From positions 1-30,326 of the forward strand of contig JBDNFW010000008.1 in assembly GCA_041689615.1 (NCBI GenBank): a stretch of DNA of 30,326 nucleotides. The letters run 5' to 3'. Below the pieces are notes generated by a model. The model was not told the DNA's origin and did not search any database. It was given only the letters and a program-made list of their open reading frames with translations. This document shows, in pieces, positions 1 to 8,349 of this stretch (positions are counted from its first letter, which is position 1; the number at the start of each line of letters is the position of its first letter). Origin of the DNA: UBA7359 sp041689615. Its GTDB lineage: Bacteria; Pseudomonadota; Gammaproteobacteria; Eutrophobiales; Eutrophobiaceae. The position numbers were made by a program, and so were the translations under genes.

Positions 1-1
1 A

Positions 2-79
2 GGTGCTGTTGGTGGTTATCGTAAACTTCTTAACTCATCACGTAACAGTGGTGTGTTGATGGTTTTCTCTCTACCATAA
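2..79 (+). CDS. 3' end of an unidentified protein
   Basis: The frame beginning at position 2 is open for 25 codons and stops with TAA at 77-79. The tail is Gly/Ser/Leu-rich, ends in FSLP, and has no motif I recognise. A strong intrinsic terminator follows 31 nt after the stop, which supports a real + strand gene ending here. The start and most of the gene lie outside the window, so the function cannot be assigned. The other two forward frames hit stops early (for example TAA at 22-24). Confidence 0.55.
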   Translation, partial: GAVGGYRKLLNSSRNSGVLMVFSLP

Positions 80-110
80 GCATTAAACAGACGTAAGTTT
101 GTTATAATGG

Positions 111-142
111 TCCCCGACACTTCGGTGTCGGGGATTTTTTTT
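111..142 (+). terminator. Rho-independent terminator
   Basis: A perfect 10-bp stem (TCCCCGACAC at 111-120 with GTGTCGGGGA at 125-134) encloses a TTCG tetraloop closed by a C-G pair, an exceptionally stable loop, and is followed by eight T residues (135-142). It lies just downstream of the stop at 79 and should end that transcript. Confidence 0.95.
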
Positions 143-408
143 GTTTAGGCTTATAGAAAAAGAATAGAAAGTTAACAAACAACTTTTTAATAATTCAAGT
201 AGCAGGATACAAAAACTTAATTCTTCGTATTCAAATGAATAGTCGAATACAGCAATGTTTGATTACAGATTAAGAAACGGGTTGTTACTTTAGAGTAATT
301 TAAAAGGATTCTTAAAGTGTGAATAGAAGAGCCAGGTGAAGTTTAGTCTTGATAGATACTTCTTAAATAAAAGTTAATCTGTGTTATCCACCTTAAGAAT
401 AAATCTAC
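143..408. other. AT-rich intergenic region, no gene seen
   Basis: This stretch lies between the terminator of the upstream gene and the 3' end of ypjD, which reads toward it. I see no ORF with coding character, no RNA fold of note and no clear terminator for ypjD. It is AT-rich throughout. Confidence 0.6.
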
Positions 409-1215
409 TTATACGCGTTGCAGAATAATTTCCAAAACAAATTTAGAGCCCACATAAGCAAGGAACAGTGCCGTAAACCCACCCAGTGTCCAGCGAATGA
501 TTCGTTTGCCGCGCCAACCGGCACTCCAGCGTCCCCAGAGTAAAATACAATAAATCATCCAAGCCAGTATCGATAAGACAGTTTTATGAATAAGATGCTG
601 CGCAAATAAATCATCAATAAACATCAGACCTGAAGCAAGACTCAAACTTAAGGTAAAAAAACCAATGACAATAATTTGAATTAGCAGCTCTTCCATGATT
701 TGCAATGGCGGCAAGGTATTTATAATTTTTGCGGCGTGTTTTTTCTTAATAAGTCTTTCCTGAACGGCAAGCATCACTGCTTGAACAGCACTGATCATTA
801 ACAGGCTATAGGCGCAGATAGATAATAAAATATGGATACGTAAACCAATTGATAAATCGTCACTCAGAATCCGTGTATCCGGGATAAATAATTCCAGTAA
901 AATGGAAAATGCTGCAGCAGGAAATAACAATAGCAACAAATTTTCCAGAGGACGAAACAAGGAGCTAATTAGTACGATTAATGCTACCAACCAGCCAATC
1001 AGTGAAACAGCGTTAAAAAAACCAAAATCAAGACCATTAGCCAGAATTATCGATTGATAGAGTATATGTGCATGCAAACCTAACGCGATAGCGCCAAATA
1101 GCATGACTATATTACGGGTTTTGCTGGAAAATTCTGACATACCACAAATTCGTGCTCCTAAGAGGCAGCTCGAGGTTAGGTATAACAAAGTTGCGATAAT
1201 GGCTTGAATACTCAT
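409..1215 (-). CDS. ypjD: YpjD/CcsA-family integral membrane protein
   Basis: This is a polytopic inner-membrane protein of the cytochrome c assembly (CcsA/CcmC-like) superfamily, closest in layout to E. coli YpjD (CorE), whose role is not firmly settled. Visible hallmarks are a central HILLSICAYSLLMISA segment, a LASGLMFIDDLFAQHL block and a C-terminal HKTVLSILAW, then LLWGRWSAGWRGKR, then a final membrane helix with GSKFVLEIIL. These match the YpjD C-terminal pattern closely. The open frame extends upstream to a TTG at 1309-1311, but I prefer the ATG at 1213-1215. It gives 268 residues, close to the roughly 263 of the family, and leaves room for the ffh promoter inside the putative extension. 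No good Shine-Dalgarno is visible at either start. Placement back to back with ffh is the usual arrangement in gammaproteobacteria and supports the call. Confidence 0.85.
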   Translation of the reverse strand: MSIQAIIATLLYLTSSCLLGARICGMSEFSSKTRNIVMLFGAIALGLHAHILYQSIILANGLDFGFFNAVSLIGWLVALIVLISSLFRPLENLLLLLFPAAAFSILLELFIPDTRILSDDLSIGLRIHILLSICAYSLLMISAVQAVMLAVQERLIKKKHAAKIINTLPPLQIMEELLIQIIVIGFFTLSLSLASGLMFIDDLFAQHLIHKTVLSILAWMIYCILLWGRWSAGWRGKRIIRWTLGGFTALFLAYVGSKFVLEIILQRV

Positions 1216-1306
1216 AAATATAACTGTGTTGATTATATATCCGATGATTGCATATTCTGGCTGGCTGTAGAAGTGTTGATTATTTTGCGGCAGTTCATAG
1301 TAACTT

Positions 1307-1335
1307 TTCAAGTTATGCGTCGAATAAGATAGAAT
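1307..1335 (+). promoter_or_regulatory. Candidate sigma-70 promoter for ffh
   Basis: TTCAAG (1307-1312) is separated by 17 nt from TAGAAT (1330-1335), about 44 nt before the ffh start codon. It overlaps the TTG-initiated N-terminal extension of the ypjD frame, which argues for the internal ypjD start. This is pattern-based only. Confidence 0.35.
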
Positions 1336-1378
1336 AGAAGCTGATTTTCACAATAATTGACGATGAATTTAGATAATT

Positions 1379-2755
1379 ATGTTTGATGCTCTTTCCGATA
1401 AATTAACACGGGTTTTTAAAGATTTACGTGGCCACGGTCGCCTGAGCGAAGAAAATATCAGCGATGGCTTGCGTGAAGTGCGCATGGCTTTACTGGAAGC
1501 GGATGTGGCATTGCCCGTTGTCCGCGATTTTATTCAACATGTTAAAGAACGAGCGCTTGATAAAGAAGTATTAACCAGCCTCACGCCGGGTCAGGCATTA
1601 ATTAAAATTGTTAATGAAGAACTGGTTTCCCTGATGGGGGAACAGCACGAACCATTAAACCTGAATACTCAACCGCCCGCGGTAATTCTTCTTGCTGGCT
1701 TACAAGGTGCGGGTAAGACGACTACTGCGGCGAAATTGGGTCGATTTATAAAAGAAAAAGAAAAGAAAAAAGTTGCAGTGGTGAGTTGTGATATTTATCG
1801 ACCAGCGGCTATAAAACAATTACAGACTTTAGCGAAGGATAACGATTTGGTCTGGATCGAAAGTAATGAAAATCAAAAAGCAACGGATATTGCTAAACAT
1901 GCGCTAGAGGTTGCCAGAGTTCAGCTAATTGATGTACTTATTGTCGATAGTGCAGGGCGATTGCATATCGATGATGAAATGATGCAGGAAATTAAATCTG
2001 TTCATGAAGTTCTAAAGCCAGTCGAAACCTTATTCGTTATCGATAGTATGACTGGGCAAGATGCCGTTAACGCAGCCGCTGCGTTTAATGAAGCGTTGCC
2101 GTTAACCGGTTCTATCTTGACTAAAACTGATGGTGATGCGCGTGGTGGTGCAGCATTAACGGTTAAACATGTTACTGGTAAGCCAATTAAATTCATGGGT
2201 ACCGGTGAAAAGAGTGATGAACTCTCTGCCTTCCATCCTGAACGAATCGCATCTCGTATTTTGGGTATGGGTGATGTTTTAAGTCTAATTGAAGAAGTTC
2301 AGGAAAAAACAGATCAAAAAGAAGCAGAAAAACTGGCAAAGAAACTGAAGACAGGAAAAGGCTTTTCACTGGAGGATTTTCGTGAACAGTTAAATCAAAT
2401 GAATAATATGGGTGGCATCGCTGGATTAATGGATAAGTTACCTGGTATGAGTCAATTACCTCCGGGTGCAGCAGCGCAAGTTAATGATAAAGAATTTGTT
2501 AAGTTAGGTGCTATTATCGATTCAATGACGCGAAAAGAAAAAATTAAACCGGACATTATTAATGGTTCGCGCAAAAAACGTATTGCAATGGGATCGGGCA
2601 CACAGATTCAAGACATTAATAAATTGCTAAAACAATTTAAGCAAATGCAAAAAATGATGAAAAAAATGGCCGGTAAAGGCGGTATGGCAAAGATGTTGCG
2701 TGGTATGGGCGGTATGGGTGGTCAGATGCCTCCCGGAATGCCTCCATTCAAATAA
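1379..2755 (+). CDS. ffh: Signal recognition particle protein Ffh (SRP54)
   Basis: Ffh is the SRP GTPase that binds 4.5S RNA and the signal sequences of nascent inner-membrane proteins and docks with FtsY. Order of parts: N-domain helical bundle (about residues 1-90, with the LREVRMALLEADVALPVV signature), GTPase G-domain with P-loop GLQGAGKTT at 107-115, a G3 motif reading DSAGR (DTAGR in E. coli), the TKTDGDARGG motif, and a Met-rich M-domain from about residue 325 ending in GGMGGQMPPGMPPFK. The GSRKKRIAMGSG RNA-binding segment is present. Length 458 compares with 453 in E. coli. The ATG at 1379 gives the canonical MFDALSDKL start, though no strong Shine-Dalgarno is visible. maeB follows 38 nt downstream and may be co-transcribed. 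Confidence 0.98.
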   Translation: MFDALSDKLTRVFKDLRGHGRLSEENISDGLREVRMALLEADVALPVVRDFIQHVKERALDKEVLTSLTPGQALIKIVNEELVSLMGEQHEPLNLNTQPPAVILLAGLQGAGKTTTAAKLGRFIKEKEKKKVAVVSCDIYRPAAIKQLQTLAKDNDLVWIESNENQKATDIAKHALEVARVQLIDVLIVDSAGRLHIDDEMMQEIKSVHEVLKPVETLFVIDSMTGQDAVNAAAAFNEALPLTGSILTKTDGDARGGAALTVKHVTGKPIKFMGTGEKSDELSAFHPERIASRILGMGDVLSLIEEVQEKTDQKEAEKLAKKLKTGKGFSLEDFREQLNQMNNMGGIAGLMDKLPGMSQLPPGAAAQVNDKEFVKLGAIIDSMTRKEKIKPDIINGSRKKRIAMGSGTQIQDINKLLKQFKQMQKMMKKMAGKGGMAKMLRGMGGMGGQMPPGMPPFK

Positions 2756-2793
2756 CGAAGATTAAATATTATTAAGGAACAACGATTTATTAA

Positions 2794-5049
2794 ATGTCAG
2801 ACAACACAGAAAAATCCGCACTAGATTATCACCGTTACCCAAAGCCAGGAAAAATAGAAATTACGCCAACCAAACCGTTGGCAAACCAACGTGACCTTGC
2901 TCTTGCATACAGCCCTGGTGTTGCCGAGCCGTGTAAAGCTATCGCGACAGATAGTAGTCTTGCCGCAGAGTTAACCGTGCGTTCAAATCTCGTTGCCGTC
3001 ATTACCAATGGTACTGCGGTATTAGGCTTAGGTGATATTGGACCACTAGCCGCAAAACCGGTGATGGAAGGTAAAGCTGTTCTGTTTAAAAAATTTGCTG
3101 GCGTTGATGTTTTCGATCTTGAAATTAACGAAACTGATCCGGATAAACTAGTCGAGATTATTGCCAGTCTTGAACCTACCTTCGGTGGAATTAATCTGGA
3201 AGATATAAAATCGCCAGAATGTTTTCTTGTTGAAGGCAAATTACGCAATCGACTTAATATCCCCGTCTTTCATGATGACCAACACGGTACCGCTATTATT
3301 GTTGCTGCGGCGATTTTGAATGGATTAAAGATCGTTGGTAAAGATATCTCCAAAGTAAAACTAGCAACGACTGGAGCAGGTGCTGCCGGTATAGCTTGTC
3401 TTAAACTTCTGGTTAAATTGGGCATGAAAAAAGAAAACATCATTGCTGTTGATCGTGTTGGCGTAATTTATCGAAGTCGTCGTGAAGACGTCACTCCACA
3501 TAAACGTGCTTTTGCTAGTGATACAAAATTAAGAACACTTGCTGATGTTATGAAAGGTGCTGATATTTTCCTTGGTTTATCTGGTCCCGGTATTGTTAAA
3601 CAGGAAATGGTTCGAAGTATGGCTGAGAATCCATTGATTTTTGCCTTAGCTAATCCGATCCCTGAAATATTGCCGGAAGAAATATTGGCTGTACGTGAAG
3701 ATGCCATTATTGCGACAGGTCGGTCAGATTATCCCAATCAGGTGAATAATGTTTTATGTTTTCCGTTTATCTTCCGTGGCGCATTGGATGTTGGTGCGAC
3801 AAAGATTAATGATGAAATGAAAATTGCCATGGTTCATGCCTTGGCGGAATTAACTACAGAAGAAACGCCGGAAGCGGTAGCCGCCGCTTATGGTGGTGAA
3901 GATCTCAAGTTTGGTAAAGATTATTTAATTCCTAAACCGTTTGATCCACGCTTGATTGTTAAGTTGGCACCAGCAATCGCACAAGCAGCAATGGATAGTG
4001 GTGTAGCAACGCGACCGATTAAAGATATGGAAGCGTATCGTCAGCATTTGGCTCAATACGTTTTTGAATCCGTTATTTTAATGAAACCGGTATTCGAAAA
4101 AGCGAAACTCGATCCGAAACGATTGGTTTATGCTGAAGGTGAAGAAACCAAAATATTACACAGTGTTCAATCTGTACTTGATGAAGGTTTGGCTAAACCT
4201 ATTCTGATTGGTAATGCCGATAAAATTGAATCGCGTATCAAACAAATGAGACTGCGTCTTCGTCCAGATACCGATATAGAGATTGTTGATCCAACTGAAT
4301 ATATAAAGACAAATAAAATCAAACTTACGGGTATCTCTGAGCTGAATACTTATGTCGGCGCCAATATGATCCAGAAAGGTGAAGCCGATGCGTTGATTTG
4401 TGGAACGAACGGTCATTTCCATGATCATTTTGATCATGTTGTTGAAAAACTGGGTATTAGTGAAGAAGTTAATCAGGCAGCAGCGGTGAATGTATTGATG
4501 GTTAAGAGAGGAGTTCTTTTTATCTGTGATACTGCCGTAACTATTGATCCAACGGCAGAACAAATAGCAGAAAATACCATGTTGGCTGCAGAGACGGTAA
4601 AACGCTTTGGCATCACGCCACGTGCTGCATTACTTTCATTTTCAAATGGTGATGATATCGAATCGGAAACCAGTCAGAAGATGACTAAAGCAATGGAGAT
4701 TATTAATAAACAAGATCCAGACTTACAGGTACATGCACCGATACGTGCCGATGCGGCATTGTTAAGCGACATAAGACGCCGTGTCGTACCTTATTCAAAA
4801 TTGGTTGATGATGCGAACCTGTTAATCATGCCGAATCTGGATGCAGCTAAAATTGCTTATGATTTAGTCAAGGTATTAACCAATGCAACATCCGTTGGGC
4901 CAATACTGGTTGGGCTTAATCATCCTGTGCATATTCTGACACCATCATCGACAGTACGACGTATTGTTAATGCCAGTGCGATAGCTGTAGTTGATGCGCA
5001 GATTAAAGCGAATGAATCCGGATCACTGCTAAAAAAAGCAGCGAGCTAA
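2794..5049 (+). CDS. maeB: NADP-dependent malic enzyme (MaeB) with C-terminal phosphotransacetylase-like domain
   Basis: Oxidatively decarboxylates malate to pyruvate, producing NADPH, in the cytosol. The N-terminal malic domain (about 10-160) contains AYSPGVAEPC and metal-site residues in GGINLEDIKSPECF and FHDDQHGTA. The Rossmann NAD(P) domain carries GAGAAGIAC near 194-202. From about residue 430 the protein continues into a phosphate acetyl/butyryltransferase-like domain (DPKRLVYAEGEE, then PILVGLNHPVHIL), as in long MaeB enzymes, where it is regulatory rather than a working transacetylase. Length 751 compares with 759 for E. coli MaeB. AAGGA at 2774-2778 lies 15 nt before the ATG, which is rather far for a Shine-Dalgarno. 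The stop overlaps the stop of the convergent dsbB by four bases, so the two transcripts overlap. Confidence 0.97.
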   Translation: MSDNTEKSALDYHRYPKPGKIEITPTKPLANQRDLALAYSPGVAEPCKAIATDSSLAAELTVRSNLVAVITNGTAVLGLGDIGPLAAKPVMEGKAVLFKKFAGVDVFDLEINETDPDKLVEIIASLEPTFGGINLEDIKSPECFLVEGKLRNRLNIPVFHDDQHGTAIIVAAAILNGLKIVGKDISKVKLATTGAGAAGIACLKLLVKLGMKKENIIAVDRVGVIYRSRREDVTPHKRAFASDTKLRTLADVMKGADIFLGLSGPGIVKQEMVRSMAENPLIFALANPIPEILPEEILAVREDAIIATGRSDYPNQVNNVLCFPFIFRGALDVGATKINDEMKIAMVHALAELTTEETPEAVAAAYGGEDLKFGKDYLIPKPFDPRLIVKLAPAIAQAAMDSGVATRPIKDMEAYRQHLAQYVFESVILMKPVFEKAKLDPKRLVYAEGEETKILHSVQSVLDEGLAKPILIGNADKIESRIKQMRLRLRPDTDIEIVDPTEYIKTNKIKLTGISELNTYVGANMIQKGEADALICGTNGHFHDHFDHVVEKLGISEEVNQAAAVNVLMVKRGVLFICDTAVTIDPTAEQIAENTMLAAETVKRFGITPRAALLSFSNGDDIESETSQKMTKAMEIINKQDPDLQVHAPIRADAALLSDIRRRVVPYSKLVDDANLLIMPNLDAAKIAYDLVKVLTNATSVGPILVGLNHPVHILTPSSTVRRIVNASAIAVVDAQIKANESGSLLKKAAS

Positions 5050-5543
5050 AGTTTTTTCGGTTTAATAACAAATGTCACTAATAAAGTGGCAATCACAATT
5101 AATGAAAAACAAAGCAAACTCCATTCGGCAATACTAAAGCTTAGGAATGTCCAGTGGACTTCAGCGCATTCACCTGAGCCACTTAGAATCATTCTCATGG
5201 CATCAGCGAAAGGAAACACTTCCATCATATACTCCAAACCAGGGCCGCATTCTGGCACTAATTCTGGAGGTAAATGTTGCAACCAGACTTGTCGTCCGGC
5301 AATACCTGCACCGATTAAAGCAGCAATCAATGTTAGTCCGCTGTAGATATAACGCATCCAACAACCCGGATTGTGAATAGCTGACGCTAGAGCAATTAAG
5401 GTAATAGCGATATAACACATGCGCTGAAAAGCACAGAGAGGGCAGGGTTCAATACCTTGGACATGTTCCAGATAAAGGCCGAAACCAAGTAAAGATAAAC
5501 AAACAACAAATAGAGCGAGATAGAAAAGTCTAGTAATATTCAT
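5046..5543 (-). CDS. dsbB: Disulfide bond formation protein DsbB
   Basis: Inner-membrane quinone reductase that reoxidises periplasmic DsbA. The 165-residue protein shows four hydrophobic segments and the two expected cysteine pairs: Cys34/Cys37 in EPCPLCAFQR just after the first periplasmic turn, and Cys99/Cys126 in the second periplasmic loop (PECGPGLEYM and GSGECAEV). The Arg in the CAFQR stretch is the position conserved near the quinone. The ATG at 5541-5543 gives a normal-length N-terminus. It is convergent with maeB, overlapping by 4 nt at the stops. No dsbA is visible in the window. Confidence 0.95.
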   Translation of the reverse strand: MNITRLFYLALFVVCLSLLGFGLYLEHVQGIEPCPLCAFQRMCYIAITLIALASAIHNPGCWMRYIYSGLTLIAALIGAGIAGRQVWLQHLPPELVPECGPGLEYMMEVFPFADAMRMILSGSGECAEVHWTFLSFSIAEWSLLCFSLIVIATLLVTFVIKPKKL

Positions 5544-5708
5544 GAGGTAATGTTTTTAATTTTATATTCTTGTTATGTAATGAGACGCGACTCAAAATTG
5601 ACCTTTCTCGCCTGAACGAAAAATTCCTAATTTTGAAACATCTTATCGTTATAATACTGTGTAGACACTAAAAATAAAAATCAGTTCAAATGATCCTAGA
5701 TACCGCAG

Positions 5709-5738
5709 TTGACCGCTATGAGCCTAGATTTACATAAT
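5709..5738 (+). promoter_or_regulatory. Candidate sigma-70 promoter for the AEC permease
   Basis: TTGACC (5709-5714) and CATAAT (5733-5738) are separated by 18 nt, about 70 nt before the permease start codon. Another TATAAT at 5650-5655 lies further upstream but lacks a well-spaced -35 element. Confidence 0.4.
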
Positions 5739-5809
5739 AAAAAACATAATGATATTGTTACTATTTAACTTCATTTTTTCGTCAAGGCGCTACAGCATCT
5801 AGGATTTTT

Positions 5810-6694
5810 ATGATTATCAGAATCTTTGAAATAACCTTTCCCATCTTTGCCATCGTTCTGGCAGGGCTGCTTTATGCATACAAATTCAAGCCGGATATGA
5901 CCTTGCCGAATAGGCTGAATATGGATGTCTTTATTCCATGTCTGTTATTCAGTGTTATTTATGAACGTGCAGGTGTTTCCGGATTATTCGGAAATCTGGC
6001 TTTGGCTGCGAGCATTGTTGTCATTATATCGGGTGTTATTGCGCTTATTGTTTCTAAAATATTAAAAATTGATCCTAAAAGCTTATGTCCACCAATTATG
6101 TTTGCTAATGCCGGAAATTTAGGTTTACCACTTATTGTTTTAAGTTTTGGCGATGTAGCTCTGCCTGCAGCAGTAATCTGTTTTGTTATTGGTAATTTCT
6201 TCCATATAACAGTAGGCAGTTATCTTTTGAACAAGAATTCCAATATTTTAAAAGTATTTACCTCTCCAATGATATTGGCTGTATTGTTTGCTCTGATATT
6301 AAGTCTGTTAAAAATAACAGTACCTAATACCTTGCTGGAACCGGTTCGTATGATAGGAAACATCTGTGTGCCGTTAATGCTATTCGCATTAGGTACACGA
6401 TTAATCGATATGAAACTATCAGAATGGAAGATAGGCATGCTAGCAGCACTACTCGCACCGATATGCGGAATAGCGATTGTATTAGCCTTATTACCGTTTA
6501 TAGAATTAACCAGACTAGAGCAAGGCGCGTTATTCCTCTTCGGTGCATTGCCACCCGCAGTAATGAACTACATCTTCGCCGAACACTATGATCAAGAACC
6601 CTCAAAAGTAGCCGCAATGGTATTATTCGGAAATGCCTTTTGTATTGTATCTATACCAATGGCATTGGCGTATGCATTACCGAGGTTTGGGTAA
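5810..6694 (+). CDS. AEC-family (auxin efflux carrier-like) membrane transporter
   Basis: A 294-residue protein with about ten hydrophobic helices of the Mem_trans/AEC family (related to MdcF and YfdV and to plant PIN carriers). The arrangement of two five-helix halves fits: an N-terminal half with FPIFAIVLAGLLYAYKF and LNMDVFIPCLLFSVIYE, the conserved MFANAGNLGLPL block, then a second half with ICVPLMLFALGTRL and FGALPPAVMNYIFAEHY. Bacterial members export or import small carboxylates, but the substrate cannot be read from sequence. AGGA at 5801-5804 lies 5 nt before the ATG and fixes the start. It appears to be a single-gene transcript: dsbB upstream diverges from it and a repeat region follows. 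Confidence 0.88.
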   Translation: MIIRIFEITFPIFAIVLAGLLYAYKFKPDMTLPNRLNMDVFIPCLLFSVIYERAGVSGLFGNLALAASIVVIISGVIALIVSKILKIDPKSLCPPIMFANAGNLGLPLIVLSFGDVALPAAVICFVIGNFFHITVGSYLLNKNSNILKVFTSPMILAVLFALILSLLKITVPNTLLEPVRMIGNICVPLMLFALGTRLIDMKLSEWKIGMLAALLAPICGIAIVLALLPFIELTRLEQGALFLFGALPPAVMNYIFAEHYDQEPSKVAAMVLFGNAFCIVSIPMALAYALPRFG

Positions 6695-6698
6695 CATT

Positions 6699-7016
6699 TG
6701 TCATTCCCGTGAACGCCTACATGGATGTAGCCGGTAGAGTCGAGTCTGGAACAGAGACCGAAACGGGAATCCAGTCAATTAAATAAAAAATCATTATTTA
6801 TAAAATCGGTTTCGCCTGTTGGCGAGTCACTTCTTTTTATAAAGAAGTCACCAAGAAAACCTTTCCCTGGTACGTTGGCCTAAAGGCTTCCCAAAGTAAA
6901 TGCAATTGCCTACGCGTCGCCCATAGGCTCGTCCCTGATCCGATGGGCTAAAAATTACATCCATGTAATTTTTCCGCTACCAATTCCATTCACTTTGGCA
7001 ACGTATCACGGGATTA
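6699..7016. repeat. Palindrome-rich intergenic element, probably a dispersed repeat
   Basis: The 360-nt gap between the permease and the next gene carries no credible gene but is full of dyads. TTCCCGT (6704-6710) pairs with ACGGGAA (6763-6769), bracketing a smaller dyad CTACAT-GG-ATGTAG (6717-6730). ACTTCTTT-TTAT-AAAGAAGT is perfect at 6829-6848. An 11-bp dyad around a CC centre is perfect at 6950-6973. The segment starting near 6815 (TTCGCCTGTTGGCGAGTCAC) and its layout of dyads resemble, from memory, dispersed intergenic repeats of beta- and gammaproteobacteria. Only one copy is in this window, so its repeat nature is inferred. The outer boundaries are approximate. Confidence 0.5.
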
Positions 7017-7054
7017 ATGACCACAACCCATTATTGGTCTGATCAAGTACATCG

Positions 7055-7771
7055 TTAAAGACCTTTCGTTGCTGTTCCAATAATACTTGGCATATTTGGT
7101 GCGGATTTATTACTCGTGAAAAGTGTCCACGTAGATAGATGTGGTAAATATAACAAGCGAATTTCACTGTTTTGAATTTTATAAATTTCCAACTCCGCCT
7201 CGTATTTACCCCATCCAGTCTGGAATAACATTTTTTTAGAGCATTTTCCCGATAATTGTGAATTGATAAGTGTTCGCATTTGTTTCTGAACATCACGCCC
7301 AAGACAGATTACAAGTTTTGGTTTTACGGCAGGCAATATTTTTCCCCATAGTCTTAGTCCGAATTGAATTGACTGTTCTTTATTATGTAAAGATTCAAAG
7401 CGAGGGGATCTAAATGGTATGAAATGAGCAATTAGGGATTGAGACATCAAGTCTATATTGCTTCCCTTAAAATTTAGAGAAGTACATAATTCTTTAAATA
7501 GATGCTGCACTTGAATTTGTAAAGTTTCCTCCCCCGGTAATGATGTTCCCCATCTTTCAACCACATATGAAATACCTGATTCACAACTTTTCCACGGATG
7601 ATCTTTTGGGATCTCATTGCCCGCTGGGTTTATGGTAACAAGCATTAACTTGATCGGCATATCAAAGATGCTTTTAGAAACACTCAAAAAACGCCACCCA
7701 AGTTTATGCCCAAGGTCTTTGTAGGCAAACTCAATATCAGAAATACATTCTTCAAAAAGTGAGATGGTCAT
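7055..7771 (-). CDS. Uracil-DNA glycosylase superfamily-like protein
   Basis: A 238-residue protein that I place, with reservation, in the uracil-DNA glycosylase fold. Near the N-terminus KLMLVTINPAGNE (about 41-53) resembles UDG motif A (G-x-N-P-G followed by an acidic residue). Mid-protein KPKLVICLGRDVQKQM resembles the conserved strand-loop ending in a Gly and a helix. Near the C-terminus YLPHLSTW (208-215) resembles motif B, where most families have H-P-S. The Pro of H-P-S is replaced by Leu, so the enzymatic activity is uncertain. The ATG at 7769-7771 has a weak GGAAA upstream. It sits in a patch with a repeat and a toxin-antitoxin pair, and is encoded on the same strand downstream of brnA with a 64-nt gap. 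A DNA repair or defence-associated role is conceivable but not shown. Confidence 0.5.
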   Translation of the reverse strand: MTISLFEECISDIEFAYKDLGHKLGWRFLSVSKSIFDMPIKLMLVTINPAGNEIPKDHPWKSCESGISYVVERWGTSLPGEETLQIQVQHLFKELCTSLNFKGSNIDLMSQSLIAHFIPFRSPRFESLHNKEQSIQFGLRLWGKILPAVKPKLVICLGRDVQKQMRTLINSQLSGKCSKKMLFQTGWGKYEAELEIYKIQNSEIRLLYLPHLSTWTLFTSNKSAPNMPSIIGTATKGL

Positions 7772-7835
7772 ATTTTTCGATTTCCCTATAACTAAAAAAG
7801 AGTATTAGCCGTTAATTATAAGTACGAACAACATA

Positions 7836-8090
7836 TTACTTCGCATGTGTTTCCATATAGGAACGTAAGAGTTTATTGATTCGTGTTTGATAACCTTTAC
7901 CTTGTTGTTTAAACCAGTCTACTACGTCTGTATCAAGGCGTATGGTGACGGATTGTTTTTCAGGCAATCTTATCTGGGCATTTTTAAAAAAAGCATCATC
8001 CAACTCCGGGATGTCGTCCATGTTTATTTCCGAATCTTTCATTTTATTGAGTTTTTTAAAGTTAGTTTTACTTGAAGCAGATTTCTTCAT
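7836..8090 (-). CDS. brnA: BrnA-type antitoxin
   Basis: Antitoxin of the BrnT/BrnA type II system: it binds the BrnT ribonuclease-like toxin and represses its own operon. The C-terminal half is characteristic: DDIPELDDAFFKNAQIRLPEK, then SVTIRLDTDVVDWFKQQGKGYQTRINKLLRSYME, a ribbon-helix-helix DNA-binding domain in which the SVTIRLD strand contacts DNA. The N-terminal Lys/Ser-rich part is probably flexible. The frame could also start at a GTG at 8103-8105, giving 89 residues. I prefer the ATG at 8088-8090 (84 residues), preceded by GTGAG. Either way it overlaps the 3' end of brnT, so the two are translationally coupled. Confidence 0.88.
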   Translation of the reverse strand: MKKSASSKTNFKKLNKMKDSEINMDDIPELDDAFFKNAQIRLPEKQSVTIRLDTDVVDWFKQQGKGYQTRINKLLRSYMETHAK

Positions 8091-8346
8091 GATATTTTTG
8101 CTCACGTTTTGTTGCTTTTCGTGCTGAAATTATGCGGATGCTGTCGCTTAGGTATTCGACATAAACAACGACAATAATGTTACTTTGCATTTGACCAATA
8201 CCTATCCAACGAACTTCTCCATAGTTTTCTCTTGTATCAATCCCAGTAAGAATAGGGTGCTGGAATATTTCTATCGCATCAGCAAAGTCGATATCGTGCT
8301 TACGAATATTCGCAATATTTTTTGCTGCGTCCCATTCAAATTCCAT
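8068..8346 (-). CDS. brnT: BrnT-type ribonuclease toxin
   Basis: Toxin of the BrnT/BrnA pair, a small RelE-fold protein that inhibits translation, probably by cleaving RNA. The 92-residue sequence shows the family pattern: MEFEWDAAKNIANIRKHDIDFADAIEIF at the start, a central block ending WIGIGQ, then a VVVVYVEY strand and the C-terminal RIISARKATKREQKYHEE, with the conserved Arg, Ala-Arg-Lys and Glu-Arg features of the family. The reading frame appears intact. Toxin-first order with an overlap into brnA is normal for this family. A palindromic candidate operator lies immediately upstream (8350-8383). Confidence 0.9.
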   Translation of the reverse strand: MEFEWDAAKNIANIRKHDIDFADAIEIFQHPILTGIDTRENYGEVRWIGIGQMQSNIIVVVYVEYLSDSIRIISARKATKREQKYHEEICFK

Positions 8347-8349
8347 TGT

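Noticed and set aside
4156..4563. 135-residue minus-strand frame inside maeB
   Set aside because: It lies wholly within a clearly conserved part of maeB and reads as low-quality antisense (Asn/Ile/Phe-rich).
5650..5655. TATAAT as the -10 for the permease gene
   Set aside because: The nearest -35-like TTGAAA (5633-5638) is only 11 nt away, too close. The 5709-5738 pair fits better.
7006..7302. 98-residue minus-strand frame ending in the repeat region
   Set aside because: It overlaps the 3' part of the UDG-like gene in another frame, has no family features, and runs into the palindromic repeat.
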